A stretch of 64,000 nt of DNA from Sunxiuqinia elliptica (GTDB lineage Bacteria; Bacteroidota; Bacteroidia; Bacteroidales; Prolixibacteraceae). A program made the position numbers and the translations under genes. Within the stretch, counting starts at the first letter, position 1; every line of letters starts with the position of its first letter. Under the pieces are notes generated by a model. The model saw only the letters and a program-made list of their open reading frames with translations. It did no database searches and had not been told where the DNA came from. Below are positions 1 through 8,133 of the stretch, piece by piece. Location of the stretch: NCBI RefSeq assembly GCF_900113005.1, contig NZ_FONW01000003.1:292674-356673 (forward strand), read 5' to 3'.

Positions 1-270
1 CTTGAAAGCATTCCGATAAAGCTTTCTTACTTTCGTTTGTTTCGCTACTCGTTCAAACTCCCTGAAGGCCTTTTGTTGATCAAATTGCACCAAATCATCC
101 AGCTTCCTGGGAATCTTCGTTTCATCCATCAAATCATCATACAAGGCATGATTTCCCTCACTTTCGTTGACCCAGTCATTAAGGGTTTCTTGCTCATGCT
201 CTGTTAAAGCTCTTTCTCGCTTAATTAGCAAAAGCTTTACAATCTTATCTATTTGCTTAAATCGATCCAT
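1..270 (-). CDS. FecR-family anti-sigma factor, N-terminal part (cut by window edge)
   Basis: The reverse strand reads from an ATG at 270 to the window edge with no stop, giving 90 residues that begin MDRFKQIDKIVKLLLIKRE. The short helical N-terminus with a conserved W in NDWVNES is typical of the cytoplasmic anti-sigma part of Bacteroidota FecR proteins, which continue through one membrane helix into a periplasmic sensor domain. Those later parts lie outside the window. It sits 105 bp downstream of an ECF sigma gene on the same strand, the usual sigma/FecR order, often followed by SusC/SusD-type uptake genes. The family call rests on this fragment plus context. Confidence 0.72.
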   Translation of the reverse strand, partial: MDRFKQIDKIVKLLLIKRERALTEHEQETLNDWVNESEGNHALYDDLMDETKIPRKLDDLVQFDQQKAFREFERVAKQTKVRKLYRNAFK

Positions 271-375
271 TGTTTACAACACTTATTACTATAACACGGA
301 TATGAAAAACAGGGGTGACGGTTATGAAATATTTTTTCGAAAAGATTTGAATTTGCAAAAGAAAGCATGCTGGCT

Positions 376-948
376 TTATTTCATCATTTTGATTAGGAAC
401 AGCAAAACGGACCAACTCAATTCTTTACGCAACACGCTGTATGCCCGAAGTTTTAGCGACTTGACCGTGTTGATTGAGATGTCCAGTTCTTCAGCGATTT
501 CTTTATTGGAGAAACCTTCAAGGCTTAATAAAATGATTCTTTTTCTTTCAGGCGAAAGCTTTTCTATGGCAACATGAATTTGACGATAAAACTCTTCTTC
601 AATCAATAGTTGCTCAATCGATTTATCCTCCAGAACTATAGTCTGGATCTCTTTATCGGATGAAAAATCAATATCTGACAATTTTGAATTATCACGAATG
701 CTATTCAGACAGGCATTTTTGACGGAGAAATACAAATATGATTTAAGCGCTCTGGTCGAATTAAACTTCGAGTCGCTTCGCCATAGTCGGATGAAGACAT
801 CCTGAACAATATCTTCGACAAGGTCGTTCTGCTTGAAAAAACTGGAAGCGAAGCTGCACAATGAGGGGTAAAAATTAGCATACAAATACTTGTAGCCATC
901 AATTCGTTTTTGGTTAATTAGTTCTAATATATTAGCGCCCTTTTCCAT
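376..948 (-). CDS. ECF RNA polymerase sigma factor (FecI-like, Bacteroidota type)
   Basis: A protein of about 190 residues with the two-domain ECF layout. Sigma region 2 lies in the N-terminal half (VEDIVQDVFIRLW, the -10 recognition and core-binding helix). Region 4 follows after a linker, with the helix-turn-helix LSLEGFSNKEIAEELDIS and then INTVKSLKLRAYSVLR, which reads the -35 element. I chose the ATG at 948 (MEKGANIL); the only earlier in-frame option is a TTG. A FecR gene lies downstream on the same strand, so this should be a cell-surface signalling pair turning on an uptake or glycan-use operon beyond the left edge. The target genes cannot be seen. Confidence 0.93.
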   Translation of the reverse strand: MEKGANILELINQKRIDGYKYLYANFYPSLCSFASSFFKQNDLVEDIVQDVFIRLWRSDSKFNSTRALKSYLYFSVKNACLNSIRDNSKLSDIDFSSDKEIQTIVLEDKSIEQLLIEEEFYRQIHVAIEKLSPERKRIILLSLEGFSNKEIAEELDISINTVKSLKLRAYSVLRKELSWSVLLFLIKMMK

Positions 949-954
949 CAAGTA

Positions 955-962
955 CAAATATA
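955..962 (-). promoter_or_regulatory. TAnnTTTG-type -7 box directly before the sigma gene
   Basis: On the reverse strand the octamer TATATTTG matches the Bacteroidota -7 consensus and ends only six bases before the ATG at 948. No clear -33 TTG lies at the usual spacing. If used, transcription would start at or within a base or two of the start codon and give a leaderless message. Confidence 0.35.
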
Positions 963-1468
963 GATATCTTAACAGTAAAAAAACAGAAACTTAACAATAA
1001 GCTATTCTTCCATTCAAAAAGGTTTGATTAGGTCCTGCCTTTCGAACCTTTCATTTCAATAGAGCAAAACATTTCGGATAAAGAATCAATGTGGGAATTA
1101 GGCTTTACTATTCACATTCAGTTACACGAAGTAGCTGAAAGCCTATCGTGTAAGAATTTCTTAGGCCAGAATTGAATTCTCCCTTAGCTTCATGTCCGGT
1201 TTCGGCAAACAACATTTCGTACATCAATAACCAGCTTATTCCTCTCCGAACATTTGATTAAGCACTTTGCTTTGGCTATTTTTAGCCACTGTTGCTATTT
1301 ACAGCAAATTCTGATACTGCCACCATAGCCAGTTTAAGCAAGTCATCCCTGTTTTTGTACTACGCATTCTCTTTTGAGGAGGTGTTTGAGTGCATATGGA
1401 ATAAGCTTAAAACGTCTAATGAATCAGTATCAGAAACTAAGTATGAAGAATAAAATAGAACTAGTATC
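963..1468. other. intergenic stretch, no supported gene
   Basis: About 500 bp between the sigma gene and the dehydrogenase, which point away from each other. It holds a small hairpin (TGGCTA/TAGCCA around 1273-1288). From about 1286 to 1455 there is a 57-codon open frame on the + strand without an ATG, too weak to call. No promoter with both elements, RNA gene or repeat was recognised. Confidence 0.5.
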
Positions 1469-2389
1469 ATGTTTAAGAAACTTGTGGCAATTGAACCGGT
1501 TAGTTTAATTCCATCTGCAGAGAAAGCGTTAAATCAGTATGCAAAAGAAGTGGTCATGCACCAGGATATTCCTTCGGATGATGATGAAATAATCAAGCGG
1601 ATAGGTAATGCTGACGCGGTATTGCTGAGCTATACGTCATCCATTAACCAGACGGTACTGGAGCAATGCTCCGAAGTAAAATACATTGGCATGTGCTGCT
1701 CGCTTTATTCTCCTGAGAGTGCCAATGTCGATATTAAATACGCCAACGAAAAAGGGATCACCGTTACCGGCATTCGCGATTATGGCGACGAAGGCGTGGT
1801 AGAATATGTGGTGAGTGAGCTTGTTCGCTGCCTGCACGGTTTTGGAACCAATCCCGATGGAAGCTCGGCAAAACCTTGGGATGGCATGGCTCGGGAAATT
1901 ACCGGCCTTAAAGTTGGAATTGTGGGTTTAGGAAAATCGGGAGGTATGATTGCAGACGCGCTCCATTTCTTTGGTGCCGACATCACCTACTTTGCCCGAA
2001 GCAAAAAAGAAGAAGCTGAAAAGAAGGGCTATCGCTTTCTGCCGTTGAATGAATTACTCTCGCAAAGCGAAGTGGTATTTTGCTGTTTAAACAAAAATAC
2101 CATTCTGCTTCACGAAAATGAGTTTACCCAACTGGGCAACCGGAAGATTCTATTCAACACCGGACTTTCTCCTGCCTGGGATGAAGCTCCTTTTGCCCGC
2201 TGGATTGATGCTGACAATCGTTGCTATTGCGATACCCTCGGAGCTTTGGGAGATGAAAAGTTCCTGGCTCATCCGAATGTGCGTTGCATGCAGGTGTCAA
2301 CTGGCCGTACCCGCCAGGCCTTTGTGCGCCTGAGCGAAAAAGTATTGGCCAACTTATCAGAATACGATGGGCAAACTGATATTGCGTAG
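1469..2389 (+). CDS. D-isomer-specific 2-hydroxyacid dehydrogenase-like protein with altered active site
   Basis: A 306-residue protein with the fold of NAD-dependent D-2-hydroxyacid dehydrogenases: an N-terminal substrate-domain segment, then the Rossmann motif GLGKSG at residues 153-158. The catalytic signatures look changed. Where the family has an Arg after the strand ending in N-T/A-x-R-G, this protein reads NTGLSP (230-235). Where the late His normally sits (P-H-x-A) it reads HPNVRCMQVSTGRT. It may therefore bind NAD(P) without the usual Arg/Glu/His chemistry, or use other residues. Its last 33 bp overlap the 3' end of the aspartate dehydrogenase gene on the other strand. The substrate is unknown. 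Confidence 0.85.
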   Translation: MFKKLVAIEPVSLIPSAEKALNQYAKEVVMHQDIPSDDDEIIKRIGNADAVLLSYTSSINQTVLEQCSEVKYIGMCCSLYSPESANVDIKYANEKGITVTGIRDYGDEGVVEYVVSELVRCLHGFGTNPDGSSAKPWDGMAREITGLKVGIVGLGKSGGMIADALHFFGADITYFARSKKEEAEKKGYRFLPLNELLSQSEVVFCCLNKNTILLHENEFTQLGNRKILFNTGLSPAWDEAPFARWIDADNRCYCDTLGALGDEKFLAHPNVRCMQVSTGRTRQAFVRLSEKVLANLSEYDGQTDIA

Positions 2390-3157
2390 CGTATTAACCA
2401 CCGACCAGCCTGCAATTTGGGCTGTTTGACTATACACATCGATCACTGCATGAACCTGTTCATTCCGGACTTCAATGCGGTGATCGTCGCCAACAAAGTC
2501 TGGGGTTGATGTTACCGACACCTGAATGTCTTCGGGCCCCACTGAAGCCAGCGAAGCAGCTACTGCAACATTCACCTTGGTTGGGAAAAGTGCAATGGCC
2601 TCCTGGGCATTTCCTTCAAACACTTTTCGCTTTTCAGTTTGCAAAGCTTCGTCATACACTGAAGTTCCCTTCAGAGAATTTGGCCCCTTCTCGGTGTCAA
2701 ACGATACCCTTGTTTTGCCCATCAGCGAAGCGGTACGCAACACATCAAAGCCACCTGTTGCTCCTGATACGATATGCACACGTTGGCTGTTTTCCCGTGC
2801 CGTTTGCTCCACGTCCTGATAAAACGCACGATTGGCTAAAGCTCCAATGGACAAAACCACCAGCGATGTGCCATTTTTCAATGCCGGTAAAGCCAACTCT
2901 CTCAAGGCTGCTGGCGATGCTGATTCTACCAGGTAATCGGGCTTCAGTGCCAACAGTTCATCCAGCGAAGAACAAACTTGACAAGTATAATCAGAATCAG
3001 CTTTCTCTATTTTATTGGCAATTGCTTCGGCTTTCTCTTTCGTGCGAGACAGCACTCCAACAAGCTGGTAGTCGGGCAAAATCCCATTGATTAGAGCATC
3101 TGCAACAATCTCGGCCAGCTTTCCACAGCCTACAATAACAAGTCTTTTTGTATTCAT
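2357..3157 (-). CDS. nadX: L-aspartate dehydrogenase (NadX-like)
   Basis: A 266-residue protein matching the aspartate dehydrogenase (DUF108) layout: an N-terminal Rossmann domain with VGCGKLAE at about residues 9-16, the conserved SGATGGFDVL loop in mid-protein (family consensus SGAIGGLD), and the NVAVAASLA helix of the catalytic domain. DDHRIEV probably carries the active-site His. The enzyme oxidises L-aspartate to iminoaspartate for NAD synthesis, or runs in reverse to make aspartate. No nadA or nadC lies next to it, so its pathway assignment is inferred from the family. The ATG at 3157 is the natural start. It converges with the preceding dehydrogenase and overlaps it by 33 bp, so no terminator fits between them. 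Confidence 0.85.
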   Translation of the reverse strand: MNTKRLVIVGCGKLAEIVADALINGILPDYQLVGVLSRTKEKAEAIANKIEKADSDYTCQVCSSLDELLALKPDYLVESASPAALRELALPALKNGTSLVVLSIGALANRAFYQDVEQTARENSQRVHIVSGATGGFDVLRTASLMGKTRVSFDTEKGPNSLKGTSVYDEALQTEKRKVFEGNAQEAIALFPTKVNVAVAASLASVGPEDIQVSVTSTPDFVGDDHRIEVRNEQVHAVIDVYSQTAQIAGWSVVNTLRNISLPIVF

Positions 3158-3322
3158 AGTAATTGGTAATCTATTATGTCATTTTTTGCAGTAAAAATCA
3201 TCGAATTGAAGAAAAGCAAAGGTATCAAAAGTTTATTGAATAAGGCGAATAGCAAGTCTTACACCTTCTTCCATGATGTTTCTTCTAGTTAAAAAACGAT
3301 AAAATAGTGTTGTTTAGCTAAA

Positions 3323-3350
3323 AGAAAAAAGCGCTGCTTAAATCAGCACC
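3323..3350 (-). terminator. rho-independent terminator after lplA
   Basis: On the reverse strand a GGTGCTG/CAGCGC stem (one G-U pair) with a short A/T loop runs straight into a TTTTTT tract. It lies about 30 bp beyond the lplA stop. Confidence 0.6.
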
Positions 3351-3379
3351 ATTTCCCCCTAAGTATTGCCTGGAAAGTT

Positions 3380-4366
3380 TTACTGAAACAAGTCAATGAG
3401 TTCATCCAGGCTAACTTTCCCAAAATAGTCCGTTAAGTTAACCGATGACAGTACGCGCCGGATATGTTCTGTTTCGTGTAGTTGTCCAGCCAGCTGTTCT
3501 TCCAGCTCCTCAATGGGCTGTGAAGCAAAGAAATCTCCGAAGATCCGAGCTTGTCGAATCACCCCCTTCTTGACATCGAGGTGCAACTCAATAAATCCGG
3601 CAGGAACCTTAATCGCTTTCTTGAAATTATAAGCAGGCGAACCTCCAAAGTTCCAATCCCAGGTACTGTATTTTTCTTGAGCCAGCTGCTCTATTTCAGC
3701 GACCTCCTGGGGATTAAGTTCATGAATGCGGCTAGGTTCCGCATTTTCGCGAATGATTTGATCGATCAGCAATTGCTTGAACTTATCGATCGTTATTCCT
3801 CCCGGGAAATAGTCAATCAAATTGGTTACACGAGCACGGGCCGACTTCACGGCTTTGTCCTTAAACTTGAGCGGATTAATTTTCAGGGCTTCGCTCAAAA
3901 CCTGCATTTCCGAGTTCAAAAGGATGGTGCCATGCTGAATCATCTTGCCATTACGGGCCAGCTTGGCATTTCCGCTAAACTTCTTACCATCCACCAGTAA
4001 GTCGTTGCGGCCTTCCAATTTAGCCGGTACATCCAATCCATTCAGCAGGTCAACCACGGGCTGTGTGAACTTTGAGAAATCCGAAAAATCCTCGTCTCCC
4101 AGTGGCGTATGGAACGAAAAATTCAGGTTTCCCAAATCATGGTAAACCGCTCCTCCTCCCGTAAGTCGTCGAACTACCTTAATTTGGTTCTCGGTGACAT
4201 AGTCGAGATTGATCTCTGCCAAGGTATTCTGAAACCTTCCTACAATAATGGATGGTGCATTGATGTACAGCAAAAACAGCTCCTCCTTAGGGTACTTGTT
4301 CAGCAGGTATTCTTCAGTAGCAATATTGAAATAAGCGTTGTTCGATGGCGAGTCAATAATCAGCAT
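3380..4366 (-). CDS. lplA: lipoate--protein ligase A
   Basis: A 328-residue protein of the biotin/lipoate A/B ligase family. The hallmark RRLTGGGAVYHDLGN is at residues 66-80 and binds the lipoyl-AMP. DDLLVDGKKFSGNAK carries the catalytic Lys. The C-terminal third (from about 240) matches the LplA accessory domain with WDWNFGGSPAYN. The enzyme activates free lipoate with ATP and attaches it to the lipoyl domains of 2-oxoacid dehydrogenases and glycine-cleavage H protein. It stands alone between a terminator and a repeat cluster, so it is probably transcribed by itself. The length and all key motifs are normal for the family. Confidence 0.95.
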   Translation of the reverse strand: MLIIDSPSNNAYFNIATEEYLLNKYPKEELFLLYINAPSIIVGRFQNTLAEINLDYVTENQIKVVRRLTGGGAVYHDLGNLNFSFHTPLGDEDFSDFSKFTQPVVDLLNGLDVPAKLEGRNDLLVDGKKFSGNAKLARNGKMIQHGTILLNSEMQVLSEALKINPLKFKDKAVKSARARVTNLIDYFPGGITIDKFKQLLIDQIIRENAEPSRIHELNPQEVAEIEQLAQEKYSTWDWNFGGSPAYNFKKAIKVPAGFIELHLDVKKGVIRQARIFGDFFASQPIEELEEQLAGQLHETEHIRRVLSSVNLTDYFGKVSLDELIDLFQ

Positions 4367-4448
4367 GGTTCTTTTTTTTTGCCAAAAATAGCAGTTTTTA
4401 AAGGATAAACACTCAATAACAGCGAAGGAATAACTTGGTTTAATTTCT

Positions 4449-5267
4449 ATTCATAGGGCGATCCCCCTCAGCTCGTTGGGCTTTTAAGATTACATTCATT
4501 CAAATGCTCCTCCTTCATCTCGCACCAAAGGTGCGTTTACATAAAGGCAGAACCTCGCCCTATTGCCAGAGCACCCGCCAGACCTACAGACCTATAGGGT
4601 CGTGGACTCAATGGGCACTCCGTGTTCATAAATCGATACCCCATCTTCATGCGATGAATCCGTTGGGCTTTTATATTGCACTCATTCAATTTACTGTCCT
4701 TTTTTCCGCACCAAAGGTGCATTCGCAAACAGGACAGGGCAACGCCCTGTGGTCAGAGTATTCGCCAGACCAGTAGCCCTGAAAGGGCGTGAGCCTAATG
4801 GATACTCCATATTCATTGGTCAATCTCCTAGGTCAACGCGATCAGCTCGTTGGGCTTTTTAAAGTTATACAATATTTAGACAAATCCCTTTTCCACCCGC
4901 ACCAAAGGTGCATCCACAAACAGGCCAGGGAAACGCTATCTTGTCTGGGATGTCTTTATCAATTAGCTTCTCGCGTTGTTTAGTGCTGAAGGTGATGTTT
5001 AGATACACTTTGGATAATGATTGTGGCATAGTTTACTCGTTTTGGTGAGACAATCGCTGTTGCCCTTTCAGGGCGTTATTTCATAGTGTAACCTATATTC
5101 ATAGGGCGGATGCCCTATGCTCATGCTATAAGCCCGTTGGGCTTTTATATTGCACTCATTCAATTTACTGTCCTTTTTTCCGCACCAAAGGTGCATTCGC
5201 ATTAGGACAGGGCATCACCCTGTTGTATGAGTACCCGCCAATCCTACAGCCCTGAAGGGGCGTGAGC
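4449..5267. repeat. cluster of about four palindromic repeat units (REP/BIME-like)
   Basis: Roughly 0.8 kb without a credible gene, built of degenerate copies of a composite unit. Each unit has CGTTGGGCTTTT (4474, 4661, 4848, 5135), then the palindrome GCACCAAAGGTGC (4522-4534, 4708-4720, 4899-4911, 5182-5194). Most add CAGGGCAACGCCCTG-type (4735-4749, 5208-5222) and GCCCTGAAAGGGC-type palindromes (4776-4788, 5249-5261, inverted at 5062-5074). A further palindrome lies at 5101-5118. The third unit is broken after 4911. The array reaches the stop codon of the next gene, and a related GCCC/GGGC hairpin lies beyond it at 5518-5530. This resembles repeats mobilised by REP-associated tyrosine transposases; no such transposase is in the window. 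Confidence 0.8.
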
Positions 5268-5489
5268 CTAACCTGTATAAGTTCCGAGCAAAATAATAAT
5301 GACAATTAAGGCGATCAGTGCCGGCCAGGCGTACGGGTTGCCGAAATTGAAGGTCCATCCCATCCAACGGCTGTATTTGGGAACAATCAGTCGCGGATCT
5401 TTGCGGTTAACGTAAAAAGGACCTTTCCAGTTGTTGAGATCCCGACTCATCGCATCCAGTAGTTCTTTTTCCAACTTCCTTCTTTTCAT
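5268..5489 (-). CDS. small DUF5808-like membrane protein
   Basis: A 73-residue protein with a charged N-terminus, then VNRKDPRLIVPKYSRWMGWT and NFGNP, a pattern like the DUF5808 motif (N-x-x-D-P-R-x-x-V-P-K ... G-W-T-x-N-F). It ends in one hydrophobic helix (WPALIALIVIIILLGTY). The likely topology is a cytoplasmic motif followed by a C-terminal membrane anchor. Function is unknown. It lies about 100 bp downstream of the potassium channel gene on the same strand and may share its transcript. Its stop codon lies directly against the last palindrome of the repeat cluster, so the repeat sits at the 3' end of this gene. Confidence 0.7.
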   Translation of the reverse strand: MKRRKLEKELLDAMSRDLNNWKGPFYVNRKDPRLIVPKYSRWMGWTFNFGNPYAWPALIALIVIIILLGTYTG

Positions 5490-5593
5490 TCGTTCATTGA
5501 TTTAATGATTAGCTTCTGCCCTTTCCGGGCCTAATTGGTTTTTAGTTTACACACAAGTTGCGGGTTATTCTTAGGTTTCTGTTGAGCTTTATT

Positions 5594-6394
5594 TTATAGT
5601 TTTCGGTTAATTTCCTTCCCACAATGCGGACATGCATCTTCGCTTGCCTCCTTCTTATCGATCTTATTCATAAAGCCAGCACTAATGATGCCTGTGGGAA
5701 GTGCTACAATACCAATTCCCAAGATCGCAATCAATGAACTAATTACTTTTCCAACGGCAGTAATTGGATAAACATCTCCATACCCGACTGTTGTTAATGT
5801 AGCAATGGCCCACCAAAATGTAGCAAAAATATTTGGGAACTTATCTGGCTGTATCTTGCTTTCAACATCATACATTAAAAAAGATGAAATCAGTAATATC
5901 AGAACAGAGACAAAGCCCGTTACAGCTAGTTCTGATCTTTTTTCTTTCACTACTGACCAAATTAAATTCAAAGAGCTATTGTAGCGGTTTAACTTCATCA
6001 ATCGGAAAAAACGCATTAACCTAAAAAGACGAAGAAACCTCATATCCACCGCAATAAGGAATGGTAAATAGAATGGTAGAATTGCCACCAAATCAATCAT
6101 TCCATAGCCAGAAAATACAAACTTAAAAATTGATTTTACCTGACTGGAACTAGGATGTGTCAGGTCAGCTACATACAACCGCATCAGGTACTCAATGGTG
6201 AAAATGATTATTGAGATTAGCTCAAATATTCTTAAGAAACCCCCTGCCTTTATTCTAATCTCTGGAACTGTTCCTATAGCTAATGCAACGACATTGAGTA
6301 TAATGAGGAGCATAATCCCATAATCAAAAACTAGGTTGTATTTTGATCCATGAGCTCCCTTGTTAACAACACGATAGATTTTTTCCTTTAGCAT
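5594..6394 (-). CDS. voltage-gated K+ channel, six transmembrane segments
   Basis: A 266-residue ion channel with the complete voltage-gated K+ plan: S1-S3 hydrophobic segments, an S4 with Arg at every third position (119, 122, 125, 128, 131), S5, a pore helix and the selectivity filter TVGYGD (202-207), then S6. The C-terminal tail holds one CPHCGK knuckle, which could bind a metal if paired across subunits. The start is set at the ATG at 6394 (MLKEKIYRV); upstream in-frame sequence offers only a TTG at 6433. It should be a homotetrameric inner-membrane channel. The S4 pattern implies gating by membrane potential. A DUF5808 protein follows and a 21-nt repeat tract lies upstream. Confidence 0.92.
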   Translation of the reverse strand: MLKEKIYRVVNKGAHGSKYNLVFDYGIMLLIILNVVALAIGTVPEIRIKAGGFLRIFELISIIIFTIEYLMRLYVADLTHPSSSQVKSIFKFVFSGYGMIDLVAILPFYLPFLIAVDMRFLRLFRLMRFFRLMKLNRYNSSLNLIWSVVKEKRSELAVTGFVSVLILLISSFLMYDVESKIQPDKFPNIFATFWWAIATLTTVGYGDVYPITAVGKVISSLIAILGIGIVALPTGIISAGFMNKIDKKEASEDACPHCGKEINRKL

Positions 6395-6522
6395 CGCTTC
6401 TTTAGTCAGGTTTTGACCAATAAATCTACCCAAATCCCTTGAATAAAATTTCTGTTAAGTGGTTTTTCTATTCGTCAGTTATTAACACTAGTTCATTGTT
6501 CGAGAGGCAAAATCGCTTGGTT

Positions 6523-6706
6523 GGGTCATCGACTTTGTTGGTTGGCATGTCAACTTCTTCGGTAAGGGCATCAACTTCGTTTTGGAGGGGACTGACCTCT
6601 CTGGTAAACACGTTTACCTCTCTGGTAGGGTCATTTACCTTTCTGGTAAGCACGTTTACCTCTCTGGTAAGGTCATTTACCTCTCTGGTAGACTCATTTA
6701 CCAACT
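6523..6706. repeat. tandem repeat tract, 21-nt period, nine units
   Basis: Eight full 21-nt units and a partial ninth run without insertion or deletion. The last five are very alike (core TTACCTCTCTGGTA), the first three more diverged. On the reverse strand the tract keeps a frame open from an ATG at 6704 to a stop at 6468 (78 codons) that reads as heptads of the type VNDLTRE/VNVLTRK. That frame could be a short coiled-coil protein upstream of the channel gene, but its composition follows wholly from the repeat. I annotate it as a repeat, not a gene. The rest of 6395-6978 holds nothing else recognisable. Confidence 0.8.
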
Positions 6707-6978
6707 AAACTTGCCTAAAAAGGTCGTTTTTAAGCATAAAAGAGCAAAAAGCAGCAAAAACAGATCATTTTGGGACTTAACCAGGCATTTTCCTGAGGCT
6801 ACCCTCCATTTTTGCACGAATACACCATCTAAAGATCAACCAATCAACGAATAATCACCCCATAACAATATGTTCGATAACATTAAAAAGACCTACCAAA
6901 TGGTCTTTCATTTTAAGTTCAATCGCTGTAATTTGTATCATAATTATTGGTTTGATAAAATCTCTAAAACAAATAATC

Positions 6979-7668
6979 ATGTCAACAAATTTTAATTTTA
7001 GCTTTGGGACACTAACTCAGCGTGCGGATCGAATTGACAGTTTACTGCAACGCGATTCCGCTGAGTTTGAACACATGGGCTACGATGACAGCTATCGGAA
7101 TCGCTTAAAAGCAGATGTCGAAGTCTTTCGTCAGTTACCATCTGACGACTACTGGTTGGGCCAACAGATGCTCAAAACAGAAGACAAGAAAAGATTTCAA
7201 CAAAGTCTGGAAGATCAACTGATTAACCTGCGCTTTCGGGCTAAGATGGCCTTAGGCGAACAATCGGTTGAATATCGGGCGCTTCGGTTTGGTAAAATAC
7301 AAACAATGAAGGAGCAAGACCTCATTATTTTTGCCAACCATGTGAGTACCACCTGTCGTGAAATGCTGGAAAAACTGGCCCAGCGTAACATCACCGAATC
7401 CATGCTCGAGGATTTGGATGTAACCACCCAGCAACTGGATGATGCCATTGACGAACAAAAGAAAATGATTTCGACCCGCGAAGCCAAGTCGTTTGAGCGT
7501 GAAGAGAAGGCCAACGCCATTTACACACAGATTGCTGAAATATGCGAGGTCGGCAAAAAGATTTGGGAAGAAAAGAACGAGGCCTATTACAACGACTATG
7601 TGATTTACGGATCGAAAGAAGCTGTTACTGAAGAAGAAGAAACTCAAGCCGAAGAATCGGCAGAATAG
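6979..7668 (+). CDS. helical protein of unknown function with acidic tail
   Basis: A protein of about 229 residues that I do not recognise. The start is put at the ATG at 6979 (MSTNFNFSFG), since the only earlier in-frame option is a TTG. The body is rich in charged and helix-forming residues with heptad-like stretches (MLEDLDVTTQQLDDAIDEQK) and no signal peptide or membrane segment. It ends in a strongly acidic run (TEEEETQAEESAE). There are no Cys clusters or nucleotide-binding motifs. It is a single-gene unit followed closely by a good terminator, 3' of a 21-nt repeat tract. It is probably a soluble cytoplasmic protein; the role is open. Confidence 0.75.
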   Translation: MSTNFNFSFGTLTQRADRIDSLLQRDSAEFEHMGYDDSYRNRLKADVEVFRQLPSDDYWLGQQMLKTEDKKRFQQSLEDQLINLRFRAKMALGEQSVEYRALRFGKIQTMKEQDLIIFANHVSTTCREMLEKLAQRNITESMLEDLDVTTQQLDDAIDEQKKMISTREAKSFEREEKANAIYTQIAEICEVGKKIWEEKNEAYYNDYVIYGSKEAVTEEEETQAEESAE

Positions 7669-7691
7669 CTCGGGTTGAGATAACTCATGCT

Positions 7692-7720
7692 AAAAAGCTC
7701 CGGAAACGGGGCTTTTTTTT
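7692..7720 (+). terminator. rho-independent terminator
   Basis: An AAAAGCTCC/GGGGCTTTT stem with a GAAAC-type loop is followed by a run of eight T. It lies about 25 bp after the stop of the gene ending at 7668. Confidence 0.85.
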
Positions 7721-8133
7721 ATGCCCCGGAATTGGTTCAACGCAAATACTCTCCTCCTTTTTATTGCGAACAAAAAATTAAAAAAGCGAAATGCCGCAAC
7801 AATTTTTTCTCAATTTATTCAGGAAAAAGCCCTAATTTAATAGGAGTTCAAATGAATGACATGGATGGCTTGGTTCTTTTTTGCTTGTTGCGCTTTTTAA
7901 CTTTCTGAAAAACAGGAAAATACAAAAACACGATTATATGCAAACGGGATCATCGGAAGAAGGTATTTCCGACCTGTCGAATAAAAGCCAACCGCGAGAA
8001 GCACTAAGCTTACATTCAACGAACAAAAAGTTGAGATTGCATAAACGGCCAACAAGCGATAGTTAATTGCAACGGTAACCTGCCTATGAGATTAGCTGCT
8101 ATTGGTGCTAATAAAAACCCTTAATCAATCGGT
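7721..8133. other. intergenic stretch before ftsH, no supported gene
   Basis: About 410 bp. Short open frames exist (for example 7881-8066) but lack a good start, conserved-looking content or a neighbour that would make sense of them. I see no clear promoter pair, RNA gene or repeat. Confidence 0.5.

Noticed and set aside
1286..1455. 57-codon open frame upstream of the 2-hydroxyacid dehydrogenase
   Set aside because: No ATG, and openness over this length in AT-rich DNA is expected by chance.
4504..4983. Forward-strand frames within the palindromic cluster
   Set aside because: They cross repeat units and palindromes and have no coding character.
6439..6708. Forward-strand 89-codon frame over the first 21-nt tract
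   Set aside because: Open only because 21 is a multiple of three; composition is repeat-derived.
7881..8066. Short frame before ftsH
   Set aside because: No good start codon, low-complexity hydrophobic start and no conserved pattern.
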